The notes below the pieces were generated by a model. That model made no database searches, was not told the DNA's origin, and saw only the letters and a list, made by a program, of their open reading frames with translations. A program made the position numbers and the translations under genes. From assembly GCA_003427395.1 (NCBI GenBank), contig BFEA01000147.1:662509-699628 (forward strand): a stretch of DNA of 37,120 bases. The letters run 5' to 3'. Position 1 is the stretch's first letter; each line of letters starts with the position of its first letter. This document shows positions 1 through 9,834 of this stretch, in pieces. Source of the DNA: Chara braunii (lineage: Eukaryota; Streptophyta; Charophyceae; Charales; Characeae).

Positions 1-14
1 CACAGACAGACACA

Positions 15-102
<88 letters not shown>
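1..102. repeat. (CA)n/(GA)n microsatellite
   Basis: The window opens in a short CA tract that passes into about 70 bases of uninterrupted GA. It is a compound dinucleotide microsatellite cut by the window edge, with no coding signal. Confidence 0.95.
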
Positions 103-105
<3 letters not shown>

Positions 106-360
106 AATTGTTGACATACGTGGGGATGCTGCCCAGCGGAAACTGAGCTTCGACTTGAGGAGGGGCAGGATATGACATGAAAAAGGACAAAGGACGAGGC
201 ATCAACTGCACGTAACAGATTTGCATCTTGGTGTAGATTGGTGAAGAAACTTGTACGAAGGTAACTCGGGGCATATTGGCATTAGCACTGTCTAGGACGT
301 ATCGGACGGCAAGTACGGCAGATTCAATCGAGAAAGTCCAATTGTGCGTATGGCCTTGTC
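103..360. other. Anonymous non-coding sequence
   Basis: Mixed-composition sequence between the first microsatellite and the 378-535 repeat. I see no open frame with protein-like composition, no RNA gene and no recognisable mobile-element end. Confidence 0.5.
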
Positions 361-377
361 CACTAGACCTAGGGATA

Positions 378-535
378 ACCGATTGAGCTCTTCGATCTAT
401 TTTTGGATGGCCAATTGAGCTCCTGGGTCTATTTTTAGACAAGTTATCAGATAAGTTGTTGAGCTCTTGGATCTATTTATGGATAAGTCATTGAGATCAT
501 GGATCTATTTATAGTTAATCGATTGAGATCTTTGC
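378..535. repeat. Degenerate tandem repeat, about 40-50 bp unit
   Basis: Four diverged units, each built on the pattern 'attgagctc...g-tctattt-t', follow one another with spacing of roughly 40-50 bases. The divergence suggests an old minisatellite. No coding potential is visible. Confidence 0.65.
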
Positions 536-573
536 TGTGCGAAATGGAGCGAAGGACCGTCTATAGATTGAGG

Positions 574-853
574 TCTGATGTGGGGAAGGTAGGGAAGGAC
601 GATCAAACAATGCAGTCAATGGGTCTCGCCCCACAACTCTCGAAATGTGCAAAACGAGAGTGAATCTTCTGCTAGAACATGGAAAAGATACACCCCCATG
701 ATTTTTGTCTTTTGTGCATGTCGAGAGTAGTGGAGCGAGGCCCATTAGCTGCGACTCTGCGAGCATACGTGTATGGCTAGCTGTTGTTGGCTTCTTTGGC
801 AGATCATCTGATGTGGAAAGGGAGGGAAGGACAATCAAACGAAGCAGTCATTG
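574..853. repeat. Direct repeats flanking an imperfect inverted repeat
   Basis: A segment of about 46 bases starting 'tctgatgtgg' at 574 recurs at 806 with about 85% identity. Between the two, bases near 617-655 are an imperfect inverted repeat of 711-749 (gggtctcgcc... against ...gcgaggccc). The layout, direct repeats outside and inverted repeats inside, resembles a small non-autonomous element, but no clean termini could be set. The 107-codon frame across it is probably incidental. Confidence 0.45.
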
Positions 854-1127
854 ACTGCAAACATACGTGTATGACGCACCTTCTTTGGCGGATCGACCGA
901 CGACTGATCGATATGCCAAGTGTGTGGATCGATTGATAACTGATCCATTGGCTGGAATGGCCAAGTTAATGCTCCTCACTGATGGGACCTCGCGTTGATT
1001 TTTATTTCAGCTACATGAGCAGTAACAATGGCATCAGCAGCAACAACAGGAGGGGAGGAGGGGGAGATGGGTTTGATTAGTGAACAAGTACACTGTCAGG
1101 CCATAGTCGACTAGATATACTCCATGT
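854..1127. other. Anonymous non-coding sequence
   Basis: No gene or repeat recognised apart from copies of the palindromic word catacgtgtatg nearby (763 and about 862). Confidence 0.45.
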
Positions 1128-1239
1128 ATGGAGTCAACTAGGAAAAATTGCTTCATAAAAAAAGCATCGTTGGAGATTACTGTTACAGTGGTGGATGGAT
1201 TGATTCAGAGCTTGCTGTGTAACGAAAGAAAGAAAGACG

Positions 1240-1525
1240 TCTATGCATCCATGCGTGGATGGATATGGAGACATACAAGCATGCATAATGCAGCCACTCG
1301 TGTATGGCTTGCATCCATATTCAATCCATCCATGCGTGCATCCATATCCATATCCATCCATGCATGCATCCATATTATGCATCGCCCATGGATGCATCCA
1401 TCCATCCACTCGTACATCCATAGATGCATGGATGAATGCATACATCAGACCATGGATGCATCTGTCCATCTGTAGCCATCCATCTCCATCTATCCATCTA
1501 CCTATCCATCCAGCCAGCCATGCAT
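1240..1525. repeat. Degenerate (TCCA)n tetranucleotide repeat
   Basis: Interrupted copies of atcc/tcca with interspersed 'atgcatgc' words cover this stretch. It produces overlapping open frames on both strands rich in Met, His, Ile and Trp, which are artefacts of the repeat and not genes. Confidence 0.9.
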
Positions 1526-1529
1526 CCAT

Positions 1530-1718
1530 CCAGTTGGTCGGGTTTCAACTGGCCAAACTTAGTTGGTACACCCATGTACTGTTGAAATGCATACCTGAGT
1601 TCAAATCCCAATGGAATCATACGGTTGAAACTTGAAAAATGCAACTCTGAATTTACCTGGGTCGGATCCGTTCGAAGATAGTATGGCAAGGCTGTCGCCC
1701 TTAAAAAAAGAAAAAACT
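1530..1718 (+). mobile_element. Possible tRNA-derived SINE
   Basis: An A-box-like stretch (tggccaaacttagttggta, about 1549-1567) is followed 35-40 bases later by a good B-box match (gagttcaaatccc, about 1597-1609). This is the spacing of an internal RNA polymerase III promoter from a tRNA. About 90 bases further lies an A-rich end (aaaaaaagaaaaaa, 1702-1717). No cloverleaf can be folded convincingly and no target-site duplication was found, so it could be a chance match. The SINE call is an inference. Confidence 0.35.
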
Positions 1719-1794
1719 AGGGCGCAGTCACGGTTTTCAGTTTTAAATGCGTTTCAGTCATGATTCCACGAATGTTGCTCCAAAGCAGTGTCGT

Positions 1795-1880
1795 CACCAC
1801 GTACGGGGATGGCCCGTACGAACGTACAGGCCCTCAGCGCTCGTACGGCCCGTACGTACGGACTTCTGACCCTCTGTACG
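1795..1880. repeat. Cluster of CGTACG palindromes
   Basis: Within about 85 bases the palindromic words cgtacg, gtac and acgtacgg occur repeatedly in both orientations, giving several nested short inverted repeats. A GC-rich, G-biased stretch and poly-A follow. Function unknown. Confidence 0.6.
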
Positions 1881-2019
1881 TGGCCTTCCTGGGGGTGTTG
1901 AGGGGGTGGATGGGCTGGAGGGGGTCGGGTGTTGGGGGGTACCCCCCCATTCAAAAAAAAAGAAAAAGAGCAAAATATTTTTTTTTTAGATCAGGACTCC
2001 GGGTGTAAAAAAAAAAAAA

Positions 2020-2053
2020 AAAAGATTGATTGATTGATTAATTGGTGGATTGG

Positions 2054-2108
<55 letters not shown>

Positions 2109-2149
2109 ATTGATTGATTGATTAGTTGATTGATTGATTGATTGATTAG

Positions 2150-2187
<38 letters not shown>

Positions 2188-2190
2188 TTG
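2020..2190. repeat. (GATT)n microsatellite
   Basis: Long run of gattgatt with occasional ggtt or agtt variants. Two shorter blocks of the same motif recur near 2266-2286 and 2424-2450. The Asn-Gln-Ser-Ile open frames on the minus strand come only from this repeat. Confidence 0.95.
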
Positions 2191-2315
2191 ATTGTAAACT
2201 AGAAAAAAAAAACAATAAAAAAGAAAAGAAAAAAGAAAAGAAAATCCATGCAAAAGAATGATAAATTGATTGATTGATTGATTGGTTACGTGGGGGTCAC
2301 ATCCCCCTCGCGTGC

Positions 2316-2325
2316 ACACACACAC

Positions 2326-2386
<61 letters not shown>
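2316..2386. repeat. (CA)n microsatellite
   Basis: About 70 bases of nearly pure CA, preceded by a short CA/CG mix. The Val-Cys open frames reported by naive translation on the minus strand are artefacts. Confidence 0.95.
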
Positions 2387-2389
<3 letters not shown>

Positions 2390-2483
2390 GCGCGCGCACG
2401 CCACAAAATGCCCCTTTTTTCTGTTGATTGATTGATTGATTGATTGATTTGATGTGGGGGGGTCGCCTCCCTCCCGTGAATAC

Positions 2484-2539
2484 ACACACACACACACAAA
2501 CACACACAAACACACACAAACACACACACACACACACAC
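2484..2539. repeat. Interrupted (CA)n microsatellite
   Basis: CA repeat interrupted at regular intervals by AAA. It abuts the first copy of a 54-bp duplication. Confidence 0.9.
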
Positions 2540-2546
2540 GAAAACA

Positions 2547-2744
2547 AGTGTGGCAGTGTATATTTCCATGTTCTAGCGGTAGATTCATTCGATTTTGCTC
2601 ATCCATTCGATGGATGTACCACGATGCCAGCCGCGAGGTTGGAGACTTACCCCCTCTCTCTCTTTTTCTCACACACACACACAGACACAGAGTGTGGCAG
2701 TGTATATTTCCATGTTCTAGCGGTAGATTCATTTGATTTTGCTC
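2547..2744. repeat. 54-bp direct duplication (2547-2600 and 2691-2744)
   Basis: The segment starting agtgtggcag and ending gattttgctc occurs twice, 144 bases apart, with one mismatch. Both copies are preceded by a CA-rich tract, which suggests recombination or replication slippage anchored in the microsatellites. Confidence 0.85.
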
Positions 2745-2851
2745 TTTTTTTCTCTCTTTTTTCGACGGCAAAATTGTGTAAAAAAAAAAAACAAAAAAAA
2801 ATGGGGCCCCTCGAGATGCTCCCTACCATCCCTGGGGTCACCCCCCCCCCC

Positions 2852-2857
<6 letters not shown>

Positions 2858-2918
<61 letters not shown>
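2858..2918. repeat. (GA)n microsatellite
   Basis: About 60 bases of uninterrupted GA, preceded by a short C run. The Arg-Glu and Leu-Ser open frames over it are artefacts. Confidence 0.95.
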
Positions 2919-2921
<3 letters not shown>

Positions 2922-3114
2922 GAGGTTAGTTGCCTCTCTGAAGTTCCCATGCAGCCATGCCCATATAGGCAACCTTCTGCCTCCCTTTCCAGCCTCTAGC
3001 CCCTTTTTTTTTATTTTTGGAACATTTGGAAAACCTTCCCCTGCCAGCATTGATTACCCTGGATGCCAGGGGATTGGCTGAACAGGGTACTTCTGAGAAA
3101 AAGCACTTTGCAGA

Positions 3115-3465
3115 CAGAAACAAAGGCTGGAAACTGGGTCCAGCGTCCCATACCCCGTACGGCTACTGGGGAACATCTACCTCTTCATCCTTCTTTAGGA
3201 TGCCGACTTTGTCATGACAATGCTAGCAGACATCATGCCCAGGGAAACTGACCCTCCTTCCCCCGGCCCATCCGCCCACCTACCCGCCAAAAAGAGGGGG
3301 GATCGTTGAAGACAAGAGGGACCACTGGGGGGCACCAGTTGGAACCTCCCCTCCTCTAGCCCTTCCCTGTTCCTGTTCCTACCACCTCCCTTCCCCTTAA
3401 ACGCTGAGAAAAGTTCATTCTTGGGAAAAAACATTGGGCTGGAAACAGGGTCCAGCGTCCCACAT
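3115..3465. repeat. Spaced direct repeat of about 28 bp
   Basis: The words ggctggaaac, a variable base pair and gggtccagcgtccca occur near 3126 and again near 3437. The sequence between is C-rich with no recognisable protein. Origin unknown. Confidence 0.55.
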
Positions 3466-3539
3466 CTCTCTTCTACAAAGGGCTGAGGGTCAGGGGCCCG
3501 GGGGAGCTGGGGGGCACCAGCTAAGCCCCACGTCCGATC

Positions 3540-4204
3540 GCCCTCCCATGTCCAATCCTTATGTCTATTTTATAATTTTATTTGTTTTTTTTGGGGTGAC
3601 CGTTTGAGTTACCATATGAACTAGTCACTCGTACAATCAATATGTCAAATAAATGAGATGTTGTAGAATTCCACAATGAAATGGACATGACTTATTCAAC
3701 GCTGTTGAAGATACCCGCAGTGAAGAACTCCCACAAATGTTTTTAAGTTACAAACGGGATGCGGTCAGGTGAGTTTGTGGAGGGACAAGTTGCTGCGGCT
3801 TCCTAAACCAGGCGACTCTGGCGAAAAAAAAATTCACAATTACGAAGTGCTGGTGTCCATGTTTTTTTGGAATGGTGTGATAGAATGATAAATAGTTTGA
3901 ATGCTAATCAAGTGCAACCTATGAATGAAAATGACGTACGTTCAATGGGAGAAATTAGTGTATCCCAAGTGATCGAAAGAAAGGCACCAGAAAACAACAC
4001 TCCGTCACTTGTTTTTTGAAGTGATCGCTTCACACATTTTCATAAGCCCAAGATTTATGTTTACGCGAGCAACGTAAATCCTATTAAGCCTATCTGGATT
4101 CTGGGTGTACAGAGCAATCAACAAGTTCCAACTCCAGAACACAAGTCAATTGATGATTCCATATTTTGCTTTGAGACTCACTCTGCATCGTCTTCGGAAA
4201 TCAG
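3540..4204. other. Anonymous AT-rich sequence
   Basis: No gene, RNA or mobile-element signature recognised. Open frames are short and their translations have no family resemblance I can name. Confidence 0.5.
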
Positions 4205-5135
4205 TTGCGTGCTCAGGTGAGAAGTCGCATGTCACTATCAAGGACAATGGATGAAGTCTGTAGAGAGCGCACACTACAGGGAGGATGCCTGACGAGTTAT
4301 TTTAAATCAGAGGCAGCAACCATTGGAACGACAATTCCTTGTTCAAATCCTGCCATGGGAGGAGCACTGGGGTCGCAGCTGGATAATCGGGCACCTTCTT
4401 CCATCAATGTCCGCCTGCCATGTGCAACCTTAGCTAGTAAGTTCCCGAATTCATGATGATTGAATTTGCAGACTGACTGTGACTCAATTTGCAAAACAAC
4501 TCCATTCCCCTTTTTAGTAGTTCATCCATTTCTTTCCTGCTTCCCCCTCCCCCTTCAGCACGCTCATTGCACATTCATTCACAATGATAGGTGCCGTTCA
4601 TAAACGCTTGCCAAAAGTCTGCTTGCAGCACGAGCCACAGCTCCCATTCTTTTTCCTCTCCTCAAAGTAGCATCAACCCGGCTTCATCACCTCCGCTCGC
4701 TCTCCCTTCCTCTCACTACCTCCCTCCTTCCATCACTCGACTGTGCCCCTCCACCCTATGCTGCTGCTCCTCTACAGTGTCTTTGAATGTTGTGGAGTGC
4801 AGGTAGCATGCTACAGGCTCACCATCAGTTTCAGAGCTCACGAAAGTGGAACTCTTCCTTTTTCTTGGAACACAAAGAGATGGCCTCCCCTTCGTGATAG
4901 TCATGCACCTCATGACTGTCAGATACATTTGGCCAGTTATTTCTAACGTGCCGCACAGTTATGCAGTAATACGGAGTAGATTGCACGGTGTATGTATGTG
5001 TTTGCTTAGGCATGTACATAAATGTGTGCACAGCAGGTATAAAAAAAAAAGAGTTGCTTTGTGTGTGCGGTGCTTTGTATGGATCTAGGGGAGTGGGAAA
5101 GTGGACTGATGTGTCAGCAAGAGGATTGTGAGGTT
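4205..5135. other. Anonymous sequence with short open frames
   Basis: An 83-codon plus-strand frame (4205-4456) and other 60-80 codon frames exist, but none has a recognisable motif or clear splice context. A C/T-rich patch lies at about 4660-4760. I do not call a gene here. Confidence 0.4.
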
Positions 5136-5213
5136 ACAATCTTCCCCCATCTCCACCATTTACATAGATTCTAGACAATTCCCCCATCTCCACCATTTAT
5201 GTAGATTCTAGAC
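5136..5213. repeat. Tandem duplication, about 39-bp unit
   Basis: Two adjacent copies of a unit running from 'caat' through 'cccccatctccaccattta' to 'gattctaga', with a few differences. The second copy runs directly into the left target duplication of the neighbouring MITE. Confidence 0.8.
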
Positions 5214-5503
5214 AAATACCTAGGCTACCAGAGTGGCCCGGGGTGACTTGCCCGGCCGGGCCAAAAAAAAAAAAAAAAAAGAATTATTTCTATTTTTTTT
5301 TTTTTCTCTAAATTTGGTGAAGAATTTCGGTGTGACCCTGAAGCAAAAGTTGTTCAGTTTATTTTTCTGCATAACACAGCTCTTTTTCGGATTTTTTGGA
5401 TTTGTTTTTTTTTTTTTTTTTTTTTGCTGGGACCTTCCCTGGTCCTTGCACGGGCTGGCCACCCGGGACCCGGGCGGCCCGGTTGGTAGCCTAGACAAAT
5501 ACC
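5211..5503. mobile_element. Foldback MITE-like DNA transposon with 10-bp TSD
   Basis: The element proper is 5221-5493 (273 bp). It begins taggctacca and ends tggtagccta, a perfect 10-bp terminal inverted repeat. It is flanked on both sides by gacaaatacc (5211-5220 and 5494-5503). Inside the ends both arms are GC-rich (cccgg/gggcc words), then each arm passes into a poly-A tract when read inward (plus-strand poly-A at 5263-5280, poly-T at about 5407-5426), so the arms can pair as a long imperfect hairpin around an AT-rich core. There is no transposase. A target duplication of 9-10 bp is typical of Mutator-like elements, so a non-autonomous MULE derivative is my best guess. The duplication could be read as 13 bp if the terminal cta is counted in it. 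Confidence 0.75.
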
Positions 5504-5504
5504 A

Positions 5505-5739
5505 TCAATGTTTGGTTTTGGGTTGATGATTGTCATGGCCCAATGCACCCCCTTCCTTTTATGGCTGCCATCAGAACTAGATGCCCAAGGGGGAAAGGGG
5601 AGAGTGATAAATCATGCTTGCCCCTACTTCACCTCTTTTCTTGCTAGGTTGTTGTTTCTCACTCTAATAAACTAAGCAAATCCAATACAAGTTTGTAGGC
5701 TGGAAAATACCACATCTTTATTACATTTATTGTTGCTGT
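5505..5739. other. Anonymous sequence
   Basis: Nothing recognised between the MITE and the 51-bp tandem duplication. Confidence 0.4.
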
Positions 5740-5841
5740 GAGCAGAGTGGGGTTCTGTGCTACACGTGATGTGCTCACTTCACGTGCTCTGGGCAGAGTG
5801 GTTTCTGTGCTATGCGTAATGTGCTCACGTTGCGTGCTATC
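5740..5841. repeat. Tandem duplication, 51-bp unit
   Basis: Two adjacent diverged copies of a unit starting ggcagagtgg and containing ttctgtgct and gtgctcac, about 80% identical. Confidence 0.7.
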
Positions 5842-7039
5842 TTCTGTGAAGCATACTGAATAATAACTCGTTAACATCAGCCATGAGCTATAAGAATAGT
5901 TAAATCAACCAGTAGTTCTCGTTGTTTTTTAATTTTTAAATATACTTTTCTTAGTTTTCTCAAGGTGGTGAAGGTGACTTGGTAGGTTATAGTTGCCAAA
6001 GCATTTGCTTTGAGACCAATTATGCATGCCCCTTCACACCATGCGCACAAGATCAGATGCACACACAAGAAACACACGTGAGATGGAACTCGAGTACAGA
6101 CTCAGCCAATCAACTCAATTACAATATGGGCAGCTATGGCCGCCAGGCAAGCTCTCTCAGGTATGGTCTCTCTTTCTATCCACTCAAGCTTTTCTCTCTC
6201 TAAGCTCTCGCATCTCTCTGAATGCCTCTCACAGTCGCTCACTCTCTCGTATACCCAACCTTTGCTATGACTACTGGTGCCCAGCGTCATTGACTACTTC
6301 CTCCTAACAGGGCACAGCAGAGTATCCCGAAATAGCATTGCAGCGCTTCCGCCTGGTCATGAAGTGCATATGTGTTGTCAACTTCAGCAACTGTACTTTT
6401 GTACTCGACGATTGCCTTCTGGACTTTCACTACCGGGTATAGGTCAGTACCCTGCAGATGTTTGGTTCTTCTAGAAGTTTGCGGACTTTCCTGGGACTTC
6501 AGTCTCAACTGGACCGACTCACCGACTTCTACAGATTTTGGTAAGTCTACAGGGACCTACCGGAATCTTCCTATGTTGGCCTACTCGACAACTAACCTAC
6601 CTACGACGCGGGGATACATTACAGGTGACCGGGACTGGGTCTGGAACCGGGACTCCGGATTGGAACTGGGATTGCTACCATTTCACTCCTGCCAGCGTAG
6701 TTTCGAGGTCCTCTAATAAAGGCTGCAACTTTATTGGCCAGTCTAGCACTTCTGCAAGCCTGCTCATTGTGTGATACTATCCTGGGAGCACTCTCCACCT
6801 ATCTTCCTTTAGACATTGGTACTAGTACATACACTTGTTCAGCACTTGTGGTCCTTGCCCTCTTCGGAGTGGTGCGTGATCAACAATGTGGTCCACATCA
6901 TAGCTACCATCCATATTGGGAGGTATCATTGATCTGCGTGATGGGAACTCATCTCGCATGCAAGGCGGTAACTTGGACGCATGAAACACAAGGGTAGGCT
7001 CTCATGTGAGGGACATCTTCGAAATAAGGTCCGTCATCT
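5842..7039. other. Unassigned region downstream of gypsy integrase
   Basis: In minus-strand order this follows the integrase relic and should hold the 3' end and LTR of the gypsy element. I could not recognise a chromodomain or find a sequence shared with the other end (about 16700-17200) that would mark LTRs. Short frames of 60-115 codons exist on both strands without recognisable motifs. Confidence 0.4.
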
Positions 7040-7099
7040 CTGCCTATTATATCGAACACTGCCTAAAGGTCCACCATATGCGGCTAGCAGCTTTTGAGA

Positions 7100-7823
7100 A
7101 AGATCTTCTTCGGGCATTGCTTATTAGCCTGTTTTTCTATAATCTTACGCTGGGTGTGTCCAATGTTTTCCGTCGCTTTCCTGATATCTTTCTCATACAT
7201 CAGGGCAAATTGTTGTCTGATCTGGGTTTAGACTATCTCTAGGTCTGTGTGGTCTCCACCCCTTTTGTAACTCGAAGGGCGTTCTGGCTGCTAAGAGGTG
7301 CACTGAGTTGTCGTGAGTGCTTCCTACCCTCGGTAACTTGGTGTCCCACTTCAATCTGGTCAGGTGACTCAGGTCTAATATGCATGCACAAAGTCTGTTG
7401 CAGCAGCTTATTCATCTGTACTGTCTGTCCTTTCGTCCCAGGGTGTTTATCGGACGACTTAAACAATGAGCAAAGAACCTCTTGATGACTAGCTCAGTCT
7501 TAGCTCGCGCAGGCAGGGGTTTGAACTTAGAATGCTGACTAGATTTGTCAACCACCACCATAACTTGACTGTTCCCTGCTGTACTTTTCACTTTAGTATC
7601 CATGAGGTCTATGGAAACCAACTCTCTGGGGCCTAAGGGAGAAGGCAGTAGTCTCAGTAAGTCTAGAGGTGCCGGGGTGGTAGTTTCGTTCAGCTGGGAT
7701 ACCATGCATCCCCTGATGTACGTAAGACAGTCAAATTTCATGTCTGCCCACATAACATAGTGTAGTCTTTTGCTGGCCAAAGTGCCCATTTACATCATGG
7801 AATTCTTCTGGAATAGTACTGTG
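7100..7823 (-). pseudogene. Ty3/gypsy integrase relic
   Basis: Integrase inserts retrotransposon cDNA into chromosomal DNA. From high to low coordinates the minus strand shows the second half of the HHCC zinc-binding domain (EFHDVNGHFG at about 7805-7770, then YIRGC near 7720, with the second Cys lost), the start of the catalytic core with its first acidic residue in VSIDLMD, then VMVVVDKSSQHSKF. A later block contains HPGTKGQT, where the family normally has TDGQ. After frameshifts come FELQKGW (about 7262-7290) and ENIGHTQRKI (about 7141-7175), the usual C-terminal part. The first half of the zinc finger lies at 13283-13370, on the far side of LINE A. Frameshifts and lost residues make it non-functional. 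Confidence 0.85.
7811..7823. repeat. Left target-site duplication of LINE A
   Basis: gaatagtactgtg here matches gaatcgtattgtg at 13283-13295 at 11 of 13 positions. The right copy directly follows the A-rich tail of LINE A. The two mismatches fit an old insertion. Confidence 0.7.
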
Positions 7824-8080
7824 GGTGAGAGACGAAAGGGATCACCCACTGTCTCACAAGCCAGGGGGAAGGAGATGTATATCATGGATTAATGGAGTAT
7901 GGAAAGTGAGCCATATTTGGGATGAGGAGAAAAAGGACTGGCTTTCAGAGCAGGAGCTCGCCTCCTGCCTCAAGGGATGCCACCGACTCGACGATAATTT
8001 CCAAATTATCATCAAATGCATCCCAGAAGGCTGGAAGGAGTTGTTGAAAGAAGACCTTACATGGAAATCTGGGGACCGGG

Positions 8081-8373
8081 GAGTGCTGGTTCAAGAAACA
8101 GCACCCACAAGGGGCTTCCAATTCTCCCACAAGCAGCAGTGATCAGACACCCTGGCTGTTTCGCCTCTTCTCCAGTTACTCTACAATGCACGGCTCCTCC
8201 TCCATCCTAAACAAAAACGTGGAGTGCTGGTTCGGGAAACAGCACCCACAAGGGCCTTCCAATTCTCCCACAAGCAGCAGGGATCAGACGCCCTGGCGGT
8301 TTTCACCTCTTCAGACTCTTCTCCAATTACTCCTACAGCGCACGGCTCCCCCTCCATCCTAAACAAAGACGTG
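8081..8373 (+). repeat. Internal tandem duplication in LINE A, about 141-bp period
   Basis: The stretch from gagtgctggttc to ccatcctaaacaaa...acgtg occurs twice in a row (8081-8221 and 8222-8373). The second copy carries a small insertion of about 11 bases. It breaks the ORF2 reading frame. Confidence 0.85.
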
Positions 8374-9655
8374 GAGCTAGAAGTACTCATTCCGTTTGTA
8401 CTAAAAGAAGTAAGAGTGTTGGGGGCATGGCCGAAAACAATTTGAAAAAATGACACCGCAATTCGGGGACTCGGAATTTGATCCGGCAGAATGAGCCTGG
8501 ACACCAGGCAGAAGTAAGAACATTAGAACGGCTGTACACATGCATGAGTACACTGTACATAGTTAAAATGGGAACAACTTACTGCTTAGGAATAAGGATC
8601 CTGATCCCACAACTAAGAACAGCTGGCTAAAATTAATTGGTCAGAATGCCAATCAGATATCAGAAGTACGAATGGAAAAATATCCAGCCTCAGCAGCCTG
8701 TCAAAATCAGGAGCCTCCAATGGCTCATCTCCTACGTGGCTCTGCCAGTCAACCCATTGTTTGCATATCAGAAGAAGGAAGACCGATCCTAGCAGCTCAG
8801 ACTTACGCGTGGTATGCTGGGACAATGAACCAGAAGACATGATACACTGTCTAATACGTTGTAGAGAGGTGATGGAGTACTGGGCTAGGGCATCCAACCT
8901 TTTGGGACTCTCTTTTCCCTACCCCCTTCCCCGAACACCCCACCCAACTCCTCCTATGGACTAACATCTCTGCCCACTTCTGGAAGACAGAGAGGGTCTG
9001 GTTCGTTAGGATCAGGAAGGTGACAGTCTGGTCTATATGGAAGGAACGATGCAGAAGAACTCTTGAAGGCCTTTCCACTCCAAGAGAGAGCAGCGGCTTA
9101 CAAGGTCGCCGTTTCAGGCTGAGATTCTTTGCAAGTGGCAGAAAACAAAGCATTCTATGCAGGATGATCTGGACCTGCAGCAGGAAATCAAAGCTAAATT
9201 TGCAAGGGTATGGCTAGTGGGAGGCAATGTAGCGGAGATAAATTGCTCGTGTACACGCTGGAAAGACTGGCACAATTCAGAAGGGGCGCTTAGAAGGCAG
9301 AGGTCTCAAGCAGCAGAACAGGAGGACCCAATACAGGCCACATAAGTTCAATGACATGGCAGAGAGGGTGGGATCAGCAAGAAGTAGTCAACGACCTATA
9401 AGACCAGATTTCCAGCAGGACACCCTGGCAGGTTCAGGGGCTTTTGGCTTCCACACCTATTAATCCTTTCTTGATTTCATTTAAAATTTGGCAGGCTTGG
9501 GTATAAACACACCTGAGAGGAGAGGTAGAGGAAAGGCAAGCTGACAGTCAATCCTCCAGACATCTGGAGCAATCAATGCTGATCAGGGGTCCTTTGGACG
9601 AACGGAAGGAAGCGTGAGGGTGTTCTGGTCGTAATTCTGACTTGCTGGCGGAATA

Positions 9656-9672
9656 GGAACCGGACTGATGCT
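9656..9672. repeat. 5' target-site duplication of the U6::LINE B insertion
   Basis: ggaaccggactgatgct, identical to 13198-13214. The word is part of LINE A's own 3' tail, so the insertion duplicated a piece of its host element. Confidence 0.9.
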
Positions 9673-9770
9673 GTCCTTCGGGACATCCGTTAAAATTGGA
9701 ACGATACACAGAAGATTAGCGTGGCCCCTGCGCAAGGATGACACACATAAATCGAGGAATGGTCCAAATT
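9673..9770 (+). ncRNA. U6: U6 snRNA copy (retroposed, chimeric pseudogene)
   Basis: U6 is the spliceosomal RNA that forms the catalytic core with U2. Nearly the whole 98-nt sequence is recognisable: the 5' stem-loop (gtccttcgggac), acatccg, aaaattggaacgatac, the AGC triad in gattagc, the internal stem region gtggcccctgcgcaaggatgacac, and the 3' part aaatcgaggaatggtccaaatt. The ACAGAGA box, essential for 5' splice-site recognition, reads ACACAGA here, and the terminal U tract is replaced by an A-rich joint. Upstream is LINE A's tail, with no U6-type upstream element or TATA box. It starts exactly at the target-site duplication and continues into LINE B, so it is a template-switch copy, not a working U6 gene. 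Confidence 0.9.
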
Positions 9771-9834
9771 AAAAATAAAAAAAGAAGTAAAAGCTACTAA
9801 AAACCTTGTGTGTATGGTACCAATGGGCCCAGCT

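Larger units (their letters stand above)
7824..9672 (+). mobile_element. LINE A, 5'-truncated, C-terminal ORF2 part and 3' UTR
   Basis: Only the C-terminal part of ORF2 remains. The frame at 7825-8142 contains a GVWKVSHIWD block and the CIPEGWKELL block, which align by eye with the corresponding region of LINE B (GVWQVRHLWS, SIPKEWTRML) and LINE D (GIWQIQHLWE, SIPLEWRRIL). A zf-RVT-like zinc finger follows (EPEDMIHCLIRC, about 8829-8865), then VWSIWKERCRRTLEG (about 9023-9067), a usual end block of plant LINE ORF2. Endonuclease and reverse transcriptase are missing through 5' truncation. The 3' UTR (about 9350-9672) carries the family tail and stops at a 17-bp word repeated at 13198. The rest of LINE A's end is at 13215-13282. 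Confidence 0.85.

Noticed and set aside
1128-1635. Overlapping 60-131 codon frames rich in Met, His, Ile, Trp
   Set aside because: They follow the TCCA repeat on both strands.
2146-2771. Val-Cys-rich minus frames of 90-161 codons
   Set aside because: Produced by CA and GATT microsatellites.
9673-9770. Functional U6 gene
   Set aside because: No upstream element or TATA box, altered ACAGAGA box, no terminal T run, and it is joined to LINE B within one target duplication.
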